Notes: generated by a model from the letters alone, not told the origin. A stretch of DNA of 64,000 bases from Cinnamomum chago (GCA_038049695.1 CP142451.1:123787501-123851500), one strand, 5' to 3'; numbered from the stretch's first letter, positions 47,201-57,936 are shown. A program made the numbers and translations.

Positions 47201-49015
47201 TCGTGAAACTTGACGGGCACGGGCCCCTAGTCATTTATGACTTGCAGGAATTGACGGAACGTGATTCTGAATCCTGGATTGCTCGTAATGTTGAAAAGTA
47301 GGTTTAAGTTAGAACGTTAAGTTAAAACTTAGAAATCGAGCCTTCGGGCGCCCAAAACGAGCAAACGGGCTCCGTTGCCCGTGAAACTTGATGGACATGG
47401 GCCCCTAGTCATTCATGACTTGCAGGAATTGACGGAACGTGATTCCGAATCCCGGATTGCTCGTAATGTTGAAAAGTAGGTTTAAGTTAGAACGTTAAGT
47501 TAAAACTTAAAAATCGAGCCTCCGGGTGCCCAAAATGAGGAAACGGGCTCAGTTGCTCGTGAAACTTGACGGGCATGGGCCCCTAGTCATTCATGACTTG
47601 CAGGAACTAACGGAACGTGATTCCGAATCCCGGATTGCTCGTAATGTTGAAAAGTAGGTTTAAGTTAAAACTTAGAAATCGAGCCTCCGGGCGCCCAAAA
47701 TGAGCAAACGGGCTCCGTTGCTTGTGAAACTTGACGGGCATGGGCCCTTAGTCATTCTTGACCTGCAGGAACTGAAGGAACGTGATTTGGAATCCCAGAT
47801 TGCTCGTAATGTTGAAAAGTAGGTTTAAGTTAGAACGTTAAGTAACTTAGAAATCGAGCCTCCGGGCGCCCAAAACGAACAAACGGACTCCACCCAAAAC
47901 GAACAAACGGACTCCATTGCCCGTGAAACTTGACGGGCATGGGCTCCTAGTCATTCATGACTTGTAGGAACTAACGGCACGGGATTCCGAAGCCTGGATT
48001 GCTCGTAATGTTGAAAAGTAGGTTTAAGTTAGAACGTTAAGTTAAACTTAGAAATCGAGCTTCCGGGCGCCCAAAACGAGCAAACGGGTTCCGTTGCCCG
48101 TGAAACTTGACGGGCATGGGCCCCTAGTCATTAATGACTTGCAGGAACTGATGGAACGTGATTCCGAATCCCGGATTACACCGTAATGTTGAAAAGTAGG
48201 TTTAAGTTAGAACATTAACTTAAAACTTAGAAAACAAGCCTCCGGCCGCCCAGAACGAGCAAACGGGCTCCGTTGCCCGTGAAACTTGACGGGCACGGGC
48301 CCCTAGTCATTCATGACTTGCAGGAACTGACGGAACGTGATTCCGAATCCTGGATTGCTCGTAATGTTGAAAAGTAGATTTAAGTTAGAACATTAACTTA
48401 AAACTTAGAAAACGAGCATTCGGCCGTCCAAAATGAGTAAACGGGCTCCCTTGCCCGTGAAACTTGACGGGCACGGGCCCCTAGTCATTCATGACTTGCA
48501 GGAACTGACGGAACGTGATTCCGAATCCGGAATTGCTCGTAATGTTGAAAAGTAGGTTTAAGTTAGAACGTTAAATTAAAATTTAGAAATCGAGCCTCCG
48601 GCGCCCAAAACGAGCAAACGGGCTCCGTTGCCCGTGAAACTTGACGGGCATGGGCCCCTAGTCATTCATGACTTGCAGGAACTGACGGAACGTGATTCCG
48701 AATCCCGGATTGCTCGTAATGTTGAAAAGTAGGTTTAAGTTAGAACGTTAAGTTAAAACTTAGAAATCGAGCCTCCGGGCACCCAAAACGAGCAAACAGG
48801 TTCCGTTGCCCGTGAAACTTGACGGGCATGGGCCCCTAGTCATTCATAACTTGCAGGAACTGACGGAACGTGAATCCGAATCTCGGATTGCTCGTAATGT
48901 TGAAAAGTAGGTTTAAATTTTAATTTTAATTCTTAATTTCTTCTTATTTAGTATAAATTGCCAATTTTTATAGTTAACTATTAATATTTATTTTCCTCTT
49001 TCTGTTCAGGTGTGA
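44254..49015 (+). pseudogene. CACTA-encoded Ptta/En/Spm-type (Transposase_24-like) gene, spliced, two stops
   Basis: Consistent GT-AG exons can be read: 44254-44383, 44467-44714, 44809-45015, 45110-45199, 45284-45370, 45466-45846, 45933-46022 and 49010-49015 (GTG TGA). They total about 410 codons and phases agree throughout. The N-terminal part is Ser/Pro-rich (MSGRKRSLSSASHPSPSTPV). The conserved core includes DPYVFPLTTLDWDAFPV, VCMSKCWKMWKDHKNKIK, a NARNRAL segment and HSVVGRDGHGYTLTYGTG. A glutamate/arginine-rich coiled coil (ELRAEVRAEISAEMRAEWRAE) follows. These fit the second CACTA protein, which binds subterminal repeats. Exon 4 has a TAG after NARNRAL and exon 5 a TGA after VWMRS, so this copy is broken. 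The last intron, about 3 kb, holds the 16-unit array. Confidence 0.8.
46080..48915 (+). repeat. Tandem array, 16 units of about 179 bp, with an exon-like core
   Basis: Sixteen units recur with a mean spacing of 179 bp (counted by the TCGTAATGTTGAAA landmark from 46215 to 48900). Each unit holds AAACTTGACGGGCA, a TTGCAG or similar acceptor, then about 50 nt (GAACTGACGGAACG ... AATGTTGAAAA), then GTAGGTTTAAG, a plausible splice donor. It lies within the last intron of the CACTA gene. Later units are most alike, pointing to recent expansion. A few units have small gaps, and the one near 47870-47920 has an internal duplication. Confidence 0.92.
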
Positions 49016-49264
49016 GAGCATCGAATCTTCTACGGCACCCTTCATGGACAGTTTTTTTTTAATGTATATAATTTGTTAAAACTTTTGTAATGTTTTAAAT
49101 GTAATTAATATAAGACTTTTTTAATTAATATAAGATTTTCTTGTGTTGTAAGTTTAATTGATGGTTGTAGTTGTATATAATATATTTAGGTTGTCTACAT
49201 TAAATTCAGGTACAGGTACAGGTAGAGGAAAAATATTGAGAAATTACATATTGATTATAGCAAA

Positions 49265-49590
49265 AAAAAAAAAAAGCATTAGCGACCGCCTTAATACTGT
49301 AAAATTTAAAAAAAAATAAAAAAAATAAAAAAAAGTCGGTATTAGCGACCGCTATATGGAGTATTAGCGACCGCTTTGGCGGCCGCTAATGCTCCCAGAA
49401 TTTTTTTTTTTAAACTTTTAGCGACCGCCACGACCGAGTCGCAAAAACATTAGCGACCGCCACTAATACTATTAGCGACGAGGTATTCGCGGCGGCGTTT
49501 TGGCGGTCGCTGGGCGGTCGCTAAAGAGCATTAGCGACCGCCAGTCCACTTTTAGCACGGCTTTTGGCAACCGCTAAAAGTGACTTTTCT
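49265..49590. promoter_or_regulatory. Right subterminal GCGACCGC repeat zone of the CACTA element
   Basis: About a dozen GCGACCGC / GCGGTCGC words in both orientations, mirroring the left end. They are likely binding sites for the element's own DNA-binding protein, by family knowledge. Confidence 0.75.
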
Positions 49591-49600
49591 AGTAGTGCTA

Positions 49601-50300
49601 GAATAACAATGAAAGGAATATTACATGTACGCATAAATAAACAACAAAGACAGTAGAACCAATTTTAGAGACTAACTAAAATCACATGGTGCCCTCTAGG
49701 ATGAGACATGAGAGTAACAACATTACATAATATTCTATAAGGATCTAGGGATCGACGTAAATAGGTCCCTAATTCTCCGATTATTCAGGGATTTCGGCTA
49801 GTTAAAAATGGGGTTTGGGTCCTTATTTAAGCCCCGATAAGTAAACGGGTGCACAGCTGGATCTTTTTTTGGAACTATGACCTAAACAGGTTCGGGTCTG
49901 ATTTCACCTCGGTCTGAACAATGGGTAAGAATGTGCTCACTGTTAAGACCGACTCCATTGACAATGACCTTGTCAATTTAGTAGTTTGGCCAAACTAGCC
50001 ATGGAAGTTTGTGGAGAATTCTATATTGCCGGTTCATTTAATCCTTACTTTGATGGGTGATACATGGATAGTTTCGGTAGTTTGTACTAAAAAATCAGTA
50101 CAACAATAAAGACGCGTTTGTGTAGAGGCAACTTCCATGGAAAAATGAAATTACCACATCAGCAAATTCTATGGTTTTTAAATACCTTAGAAAAAAGGTT
50201 TTCTGAGAAAGTTAAAAATTCATGTTTGGTGCAAAAAGTTTTTTCTCGATGAATTGATGCTATTGCTATTTGGTGCAGCTGCGGATTTCTTTGGTGAAAA
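49601..50300. other. Intergenic; holds a decayed hAT-like piece at 49745-49925
   Basis: 49745-49925 is related, in reverse, to the right half of the 29106-29492 element (TAGGGATCGACGTAAATAGG start). 49680-49735 resembles flanks seen beside G2 and G5 (ATCACATGGTGCC, GTAACAACATTAC). No gene is present. Confidence 0.45.
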
Positions 50301-50319
50301 CTACCGTTTAGTGAAAACT

Positions 50320-50467
50320 ACTGGGTGGGTGGGTTGGTATGTGTGTGGGGTGGGTGGGTGAGTGGGTACGTGGGTTGGGTGGGTGGGGGGAGGGGGAAGA
50401 AAGAGGGTAGCTGGGTAGAGTGGAGTGGGACTAAGGAAATGGGGGGTCGCCCCCCCCCCCCCCCCCC
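50320..50467 (+). repeat. G-run tract followed by an 18-C run
   Basis: 50320-50395 carries many GGG/GGGG runs at short spacing, fitting a G-quadruplex-prone strand. 50441-50446 is six G, and 50450-50467 is 18 C. Overlapping frames in all directions are low-complexity shadows (Gly/Trp- or Pro/Thr-rich). Confidence 0.85.
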
Positions 50468-51915
50468 TAAGCATAAGAAGTCTATTTCCATGCCAAGGAA
50501 GGAAAAGGCTGACATGGCGAAAAAGCAGTTCCGCGGAAAACTGCAACACCAAACACATGAAAACGGAGTTTTCTATAGAAAACCACATCTTTTTCAGCGG
50601 AAATGGGCTACACAAAGGTGCCCTAAAAATTTGGAGTCAATATCCAATATGGAAATCAAATTGACGGCGATGGATGGAGCCTGAACAAACATTGTGTCTC
50701 GATTGCACAAGATGAGTTTTTCTTTTATGTATTAGGGCTTTTCTTTAAATTAAAATCTTCTATATACTAGTTAGAAGCCAAACATGAATTGAGACTAGTG
50801 GTAATGGGCCAGTATTTTACCCTAGGGACGTTGCTAATAATATTTATATTAATTTATTAATTATTTACTGTGCAAAATTTAGTTTTTTCCAAAACTTTCA
50901 TAATATTCAAAGAAAATCTTGATTTAAAAACATCTCAATATTTTCGGAACATAATCTCTTAAACCTTTGTGAGCACAATTGAAATATTAAAATACTAGGG
51001 CTCACCATAATGAACCAAAACTTCTCAAATTAAAAGTTTTCTCCGTACTTTTGAATTGAGAATGGGTTCTCGCTCCAATCCAAATAAGAATCAGGTTTGT
51101 CTGATCGTACACAAATTGCTTCATCCCAAATTAAATAATGAAAATGAGTTGATTGGTTTGTTTTGGTTGTTTCACCCCACAAAAGTAAATCCACCTAAAT
51201 GCAACAAATTAATGAGCAGTCTACATTTCTCATCATTTAGTGCAGCACGACCCATCTATTTTTTTACAATTTTTTCTCCTGATAGAGGAAAATGGCGTAT
51301 GAGCCCTCCCATCTCGAATTTTTATCCCTTTTCTGTAGCGTTACACAAACAACCCTAAAATTAGGTGCACAAGTAGGTAAAAGAATTTTTTTCACTCTTG
51401 CTGAATTCTCTTTTTGAATGTGCCTTCATATTTGAAATGTGCGGAGTGATCTTCTCCTTCATTTGTTATTTAATCTTCTCTCACTCCAAAGCACCATTGG
51501 TTTAGTATTTGAAAATGTCAATCACAATGCATTTTTTTGTAGGAATTTGAAGGTTTAAAGAATATTTGGATAGATATTTCTCAGATGGTTTTTCTTAACA
51601 AAACAATGTGAAGGATAATTACGTGATTTCATATTATATCAGCACATCTTCCTCTTCAGAATCTCCTACCAAATATAAAGAATATTAGCAGAAAAAATTC
51701 TGATAAACCATGAGAATCCAAATCCTAGAGAACATCTTCTCGAATGGGCGATTAGATTTCCTAATTTGGATGAATCTTGTGAAAAGTCAAAGAATAAATG
51801 ATGAAAGTGAGTATTTATGCGAGACCATCAAAATATCCATTTCTAGATTTAAATTTAAAGATCTTAACACTCTTAAAAATACTAATTCACCCCAACCGCA
51901 TACACATGTCACAAA
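50468..51915. other. Intergenic, no gene recognised
   Basis: Several frames of 60-119 codons exist but show no domain, composition or repetition to support them. Confidence 0.4.
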
Positions 51916-51919
51916 CTTA

Positions 51920-52084
51920 CACTACACCAAAAACAGGAAATTGGAACGGATTACCGTTCCTAATCCTTCACGATCCTAATCCGTTAATCCGTTCCAAAAA
52001 TAGGAAATTGGAACGGATTAACGGATTAGGAACGAAAAGATTAGGAACGGTAATCCGTTCCAATTTCCTGTTTTTAGTGTTGTG
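51920..52084. mobile_element. MITE, 165 bp, with TTA target duplication
   Basis: Termini CACTACACCAAAAAC and GTTTTTAGTGTTGTG are imperfect inverted repeats. TTA flanks lie at 51917-51919 and 52085-52087. Inside are a perfect 37-bp inverted pair (51929-51965 with 52039-52075) and a second 24-bp inverted pair (51972-51995 with 52010-52033), so nearly the whole element folds. TTA suggests PIF/Harbinger (Tourist-type), while the CACTA start would suggest CACTA; the former fits the size better. Confidence 0.8.
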
Positions 52085-52087
52085 TTA

Positions 52088-53180
52088 AGGGCCTATTTAG
52101 TTGAGAGCTTTTTCTTAACATAAATGGAGCATGTACTTGTCTTTGGGAATTTACAATTCTCTACACTTTGGGTTTAGGTGGTTGGAATTTGCTAAGCTCG
52201 GCAAGTTAAAAGTCACTTTTGGCTACTTCTAAATTCCAGGATATTTAAGTGTAGGCGATTGAAATTAAGAATGCTATTCTGCCATTAATATTTTAGAATT
52301 CTACTTATGGAGAAACAACATTTGCAATTCTTGAAATGCTCCAGATGGCATATTATCAAATGCTTGCAACACAACATGAGGCCCAAAAACATCCTTTGAG
52401 TCGCTTATGATTTCATTTATATGGTGAAATCTTTGTTGCAACCACTAATATGCTATCCCTAGTCCTACTCTTATGATCCACTCTATATGATAAGCGCTTA
52501 TCTAGTACACAAGGTCTGCAGTCCATGCACACCTCACCGTGGGCCCACTTGGGGCTGGGATTGGGGAGAATCTCATCATCTGCTTGGGGCCCATCTGTGC
52601 ACAAAGTATGAGCCCTATTTGTACATCCTAACCACTTCATCAATAGCCAACAAGTTTCACCCCCTTAGAAAATGACCCTTCGATCCAATATTGCAGTCAA
52701 TTTGGATGGGTGTAAAAAAAGGGACCAATGTACTTCAGTAGGTACCTGTGTGTGGTCCATTAGGATGGGTCATCCAGTGGGCCCCATTATGAAGGTGCAC
52801 CGAAACAGTTCTGCATATATGGTCATAACAAATCTACAGCCAGAAGTGATAACTTAGTAACGAGGCATTTTAATGGCTTGAATACTGACCAACGTAAGTC
52901 CAAAACTGAAAAATCTTTGTCCCAGTTAGCCTACTAAGGGTCTAACACAGCATTTATCTTGAAGATAAAGCTTAAGTTTTTTAAGCGCAGGTCCAACAGA
53001 TTTCTTGGGCTCACTGTGGAATTGTTAACCAATTAATCTAATGTTGGCGCAACTCCCATTTAAACAAAATTTGATTGGGCCTATGTAAGAGGGAGACATC
53101 TATTCTAAGTCTATGATTTAAATTTTTGATGGGTGGGTCCCACTTAAGAGCAATTTCTTGTGAGTTCAAGCAAATAGAGA
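52088..53180. other. Intergenic, no gene recognised
   Basis: No domain, RNA gene or clear repeat end. Short frames here are unsupported. Confidence 0.4.
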
Positions 53181-53430
53181 ATTAGCTTTGCCTTAATTTA
53201 TGCTGGCAATTCCAATTTCCAAAAATATCACTCGATTTCACTGGTTACAAGACAACTGTTTCTTTGTAATAAATGGTCAAAAACAGAGGCCCTCTGTTTC
53301 TGTGATGACTCATCTATCTCTAACTTCCATGGATTAAAGAAAAAACTTAAAAAAAAAAAAAAAAACTTATTTTTATTCCAAAGCACATCCATTCTACATC
53401 GTTGCGGCCCCACTGAAACTCTGCATGATG
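53181..53430. repeat. Duplicated downstream flank of G6
   Basis: Shares TGCTGGCAATTCCAATTT / TGCTAGCAATTCTAATTT and GTAATAAATGG...AAAAACAGAGG with the flanks of G4 (25270-25380) and G3. The gene copies were therefore duplicated with their surroundings. Confidence 0.65.
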
Positions 53431-53516
53431 CCTACAGTAACAACATGACTACAGCACAAAAAGAGAAGAAAAAAGAACCAACATAAATACAACATAACGG
53501 AAATAACAGATCCATC

Positions 53517-54067
53517 CTAAGCCTCGGTATTCCGAATGTCCCCTTTGGAGTTGGAATTTGTTTCTTCTGAGGAAGTACCCACGAAAATGGGCACGAACCG
53601 TGGATGATTTGAAGGGCACTTTGTTTGAATTGATAGGCTGCATTGACAGTACTGTGGCAGAAATCCCAGAAAGGGTCCAAGGAAATGTCAGTGCAAAAGA
53701 GATACAAATTCAGTAGTAGATCATAGAGCGGGTGAATGCACGAGAGATAAGGCAGCCACCAAAGCTTGGTGGGAACAGCTGCAGAGAGTGGGGCAGCAAT
53801 AACCAAGATGGCAAAGAGAAGTGAGAATCTGAAAGAGTTTGTACAGGGGAGGGGTTTACCGCTTGTAAGCGAGATGAGGGACAAGGACGCATACAGAGAT
53901 ACTGTCTTCTTCAGCAAATGGAAGTGAGATTCTACTGCCAAAACGCCTCCACCGTCACTTCCACCTTGGTATATCAGTTGAAGGATGCTAAAAATGGCAC
54001 CTAGGATTACTCCGTACCAGGTTGGATCCATTGGATTCCGATCCATTGGTTGCATCATGGGTGGCAT
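53517..54067 (-). pseudogene. G6: best-preserved copy of the membrane-protein family, one frame change near the end
   Basis: From the ATG at 54067 the minus strand is open for 211 codons, to 53432. It starts MPPMMQPMDRNPMDPTWYGV. Segments are: a hydrophobic stretch VILGAIFSILQLIY (about residues 20-33), a glycine-rich insert (GGSDGGG, longer than in G5), HFHLLKKTVSLYASLSLISL (about 50-69), SLLFAILVIAAPLSAAV (about 84-100), LWWLPYLSCIHPLYDLLLNLYLFC, then DPFWDFC and AAYQFKQSALQIIH. After LQIIH it leaves the family frame. In the next frame the usual tail appears (FVPIFVGTSSEETNSNSKG, then NTEA and TAG at 53519-53517), so one base is missing near 53605 relative to G5. It could still make a protein with a changed, partly hydrophobic tail. 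Function is unknown; three to four membrane passes are likely. Confidence 0.65.
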
Positions 54068-54167
54068 CTTCAGTTATCAATCTCTAATAAATGGCAGACC
54101 ACCATTTTCCTCTTCCTTTTATTTAGATTTCTTGTGCGTGGAACGACTGACCGGAGGTGAATTCTTA

Positions 54168-54350
54168 CCGACACGAGGGACCTTGATGTGGACGTTGAGC
54201 CTAGGGCAAAGTCCCCTTGTGGTTCTTACGGACAGGAGGGACCTTGGTGTGGGCGTTGAGCCTATGGCAAAGTCCCCTTGTGGTTCTTACCGACAGGAGG
54301 GACCTTGATGTGGACGTTGAGCCTATGGCAAAGTCCCCTTGTGGTTCTTA
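54168..54350 (+). repeat. Three-copy 61-bp tandem repeat (fragment of a fourth at 55640)
   Basis: Units share GACAGGAGGGACCTTG, GTGGACGTTGAGCCTA and AAGTCCCCTTGTGGTTCTTA. The array is interrupted by the hAT-like element at 54356-55632 and resumes as a partial unit at about 55638-55665. An inverted piece of it follows at about 55688-55707. Confidence 0.85.
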
Positions 54351-54355
54351 CTGCG

Positions 54356-55632
54356 TAGTGATGTCAAATGGGCCGGGCCGGGCCGAACCAGCCCGCCAGT
54401 CAATGGGCCGTGGCCCGGCCCGGCCTGGTCAACGGCATGGCCCGTGGCTGAGTAGGCTGGGCCCGTTGGCCCGGGCCCTCCAGGCCCGCCTGGCACGTGG
54501 GCTACCCCTGTGGCCCACCAAGCCCGTTAGAATGGGCCCGCCAGGCTCACCTGGCCTGCCCAAAAGTGACTTTTTTTAAAAAAAGTGTCCATTTTAACCC
54601 CCCTCCCATGCGAACATTCCCATAGGATAAAATTTTACTAAACCACATACACCAAATACTTGCAATTGGCCAACAGGAAATTCTTTTTTTTTTTGATGAA
54701 AATAGTAGGAAAGGCCTATTGGCAAAGAAACATTTGGGTGTGACTTCCTTATTACATTGACATGCCCCATCCCCCAGCAATGATATGACCATTTTTGGAC
54801 TGGCACTTGCATTTCCAGAGGTTGGGTTGGACCCCATTTGCATCCCCCTGTAGCTAGGATGATACTTTTATTAATTAGTTTAATTTGATGACCTTTGAAT
54901 TTTGTGTATATATTGCAAATTCTATATCATTACTATCATAATGGGGTTATCTTTGCTTAATTCAGTTCCTTCCCATCTACCAGCTAGGCCTTGAATTGAA
55001 ATTGATCCTTTTCTCTTTTCATTTTTTTTTTTTTTTTTTGACTTTAGTTGACTTATGATTTTATTGTGATAAATTTGCATGATGTTCAAATATCATTAAA
55101 CACTGAGGATTGGTAATTAAAGACTAAGATTATTTGATTGGCTTGATATTGTCCATTCCACTCATTCACATTCAAGTAGGATTTTCATTGTCATTCCTTA
55201 CTTGATTATCATGCGCTTATGTGGGCTTTATTGGGTCTTTTTTTACTCCTCATGAGTTGGAGCCCAAAAATCACCTTATTTGGGCTTTGTATCTTCATAG
55301 GGTTGGCCCATTAGTTGGTTGGGCTTCCTTGGCAAGCAAGTTTTTCATGCATGGGTGTGATGAAGGCACTTTTTAAATAGGTGATGTATTATTTGCCTTC
55401 TTCATTGTTGTTGTCCACCATGGAGGTTGGTGATGCCTATATTAGTGTGATGACAACAATATGTGTACAATGAAAAAATGAAAAAAAAAAAAAAAAAGAG
55501 GCCCGCTCCAGCCCACCCCATGGCGGGCCGTGCCAGGGTATTTCCCTGGTGGGCCGTGCCGGCCCGGCCTGCTAGCTGGGGCGGGCCAAGGCTGGAGCGG
55601 GCCGTGCCGGCCCGGCCCGTTTGACATCTCTA
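54356..55632. mobile_element. hAT-like non-autonomous element, GGGCCGGGC-rich
   Basis: Inverted ends TAGTGATGTCAAATGGGCCG (54356) and CGGCCCGTTTGACATCTCTA (ending 55632). Both subterminal zones are packed with CCCGGCC/GGCCCG words. The middle is AT-rich and non-coding. It interrupts the 61-bp tandem repeat. The 8-bp target copies are not exact, so it is not recent. Confidence 0.7.
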
Positions 55633-55719
55633 GCTCTACTGACAGGAGGGACCTTGATGTGGAAGGGCCATTTTTCCACAAGCCCAAAGTCCACATCAAG
55701 GTCCTGAGCAAGTTACGTT

Positions 55720-56320
55720 CACATCACATCAAGGTCCCTGCTGTCAAAAGTGGGAAGAATTCACTTACAATCAGCAATTCCTCGCACAAGAATGATACAG
55801 AACTGGTCCGTTTGGTAATTTTATCAGAAAAATAAAGATAAAATACAGCTTAAATAAAATTATAATAAAATATAAGTGAGTTATAATGTTATTTTATTTT
55901 TAATTATTTTTATAGAAAAGTAGAGTTTTTTGTCTTTTAGTGGAGAAATGAGATTTTTTTTTTACTTTTCTTTTAAAGAATGAGGAAATTTTAAAAAAGT
56001 GTATTTTTGATGTTACATCTTTTTTGAAAAATTGAGGCTTTACTTGACTTTTACTAAACTCGTAAAGTGCCAAACAGGCTCAAAGCAAAGGGCTGAGGTA
56101 AAAGGTTGTCATGTATCATGGTTCAACTAAAATTATAGCCTCTACAAAAACATATAATAAAAATAAATTATTTTAAACAATAAAAGAGCCAGTTTATACA
56201 CATATTATCAATTAAGAGGCCAAATTTGTTAGAGACCAAATTATTTCAAGAGAAAGTTAAAGAAAAAATCACCTTAGATGTTCACTGTACAAAAAAAGGC
56301 CCCAATAGGTTTTATGTAAC
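55720..56320. other. Intergenic; 56082-56265 is duplication block A1
   Basis: The block matches 3090-3300. The rest is AT-rich with no gene. Confidence 0.5.
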
Positions 56321-56321
56321 A

Positions 56322-57123
56322 TAGAAGCAGCTTGACCATAGGGCAAGAAAAACCATTGCTTTGGGCCCCGGAAAAATTAAGGCCCCTCGTTGTATCAAAT
56401 CTTATTAAAGTCCTTTTTTCACATTTAAAAAAAACATGAAAGCAACTGCCGTCCTTTTATTTTCCCAAAAAAGTAAGGCCCATAATATTTTTTAGTGTCA
56501 CATCTCACTAAAGTTATCTTTTCATATTACAAAAAGATATTAAACCAACTATCATCCTCCATTTTCTCTGCACAGTATCTTCTTAAATCTCAACCTCCCG
56601 CCACATCACCAGTGATACTTTTTAAATGAACGTTAAATTAGCAAGTCATATTAATTCAATCGTTTCTCACATAAGCATCTAACCGGTTTTTATTTATTTA
56701 TTATTTCTTTAAGAATTCACTGATCTGGTTATGTCTTTTTTTTATAATATATGTGGGTGTTTTTTATAATATATGTTAATCATAATTCACTAACTCAAAT
56801 ATAATCTTGTTTTTTCATATTGAAGAATTTCTATTAAATTCAAAACTGATCCACATCTACAATCCTTGTGGCCAACAATGATAAATCACTAAATCAGGTT
56901 CTATTGTTCTATGCTTTCAGGATTTTTTTAATTCCAAACTCGTATTGAATGTTTATTATAGTTAGTGTTCATTTTATTTGTAAATATTATTAGTTATAAT
57001 TTATAAATAATAAATATGAATTTAGATACTCAAAACTTAAAAAAATAAATAAAAGAATTGATAATTTGAGGCCTCATTTAGGATTGTCTCTTTAGGCCTC
57101 AATTTTTCTTGAGTCAGACCCTG
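56322..57123 (+). mobile_element. hAT-like non-autonomous element with 8-bp target duplication
   Basis: Exact 8-bp flanks ATGTAACA lie at 56314-56321 and 57124-57131. The right end reads ...GAGTCAGACCCTG. Inside both ends, GGCCCCGGAAAAATTAAGG and AGGCCTCAATTTTTCTT are imperfect inverted partners. There is no transposase frame. A left-truncated duplicate is at 10190-10937. Confidence 0.75.
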
Positions 57124-57936
57124 ATGTAACAAAAACAGTCCTCCCGCCAAATTTTTTTTTTTTCACCTTTTTCAATGAGCGACGATATCATTGCCCAACA
57201 AACTTTATAGATAAGCAAATGTTTATGTCAGGTGACCATATCATCACCCACTGTACTACTTGTAGAATATAAACATTTTCATCAGGCAACGATATTATTG
57301 CTCACTTCAATGTTTTCATGTAACTATTGTTGTTGTCTGGCGACAAAAAATAACTCTATAGTGATGGTCATGTAATTTTGTTCAATAAATGCAAATATCA
57401 TAAAAACATTTCATTTACAACATCCTTCATTAATTTACATCTTTCATGCAAGTGTACGTCAATTTCTATGGAAACAAATGCAAACATTATAAAAATCATC
57501 TGTTTATAACACCTCCGTTCACAACATCCTCCATTTACATACTTTATGCAAATATTAGTAAATTTCTCTCGCAACAAATGTCAACATTATAAAAATCATC
57601 CATGTCCAAGATCCTTGATGCACATTCTCCATACAAACATTGATAATATCACAAAATGCAAACGTTATGAACATAAGAATACAAAGTCCTCTATCTACAT
57701 TCTTGCAGGTTCTACAACAAGAAATGATAACTATTTACAAACATATTTCTTCCATTTAAGAAAAAAAAGTTACAACAACTTATTTACTTTCAAGTTCACC
57801 CATTTATAACCATTACTTAGAACTTTATAGCATATCTAAATTTAACTTATATGCATTTAATTCTCAACTCCTCTTGAATATTTCTTACTAAGCTAGTCGA
57901 CCTGCAAAACAACAACAGAAAATATGGAGTCGAATG
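57124..57936 (+). repeat. Segmental duplication block A2 (partner 10938-11692)
   Basis: Homologous to 10938-11692 and cut at 57936 by the start of a gypsy LTR. In the partner the sequence continues uninterrupted, which shows the gypsy element inserted here after the duplication. Confidence 0.7.

Larger units (their letters stand above)
39076..49597 (+). mobile_element. CACTA (En/Spm) DNA transposon, 10.5 kb
   Basis: Termini are CACTACTAGA (39076) and TCTAGTAGTG (ending 49597), a perfect 10-bp inverted pair. The 3-bp target duplication CTA lies at 39073-39075 and 49598-49600. Subterminal zones are packed with GCGACCGC / GCGGTCGC words (39100-39200 and 49270-49585), as CACTA elements have for binding their own protein. 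Inside are a CT-rich leader, long non-coding sequence, one spliced Ptta/En/Spm-type gene (44254-49015) and a 16-unit tandem array. No DDE (TNP2-like) transposase frame was found, so the element cannot move without help. Intact ends and target duplications suggest it is not very old. Confidence 0.93.

Noticed and set aside
50301-50684. Several overlapping frames of 65-119 codons
   Set aside because: All are driven by G-runs and C-runs and are mutually exclusive; no family.
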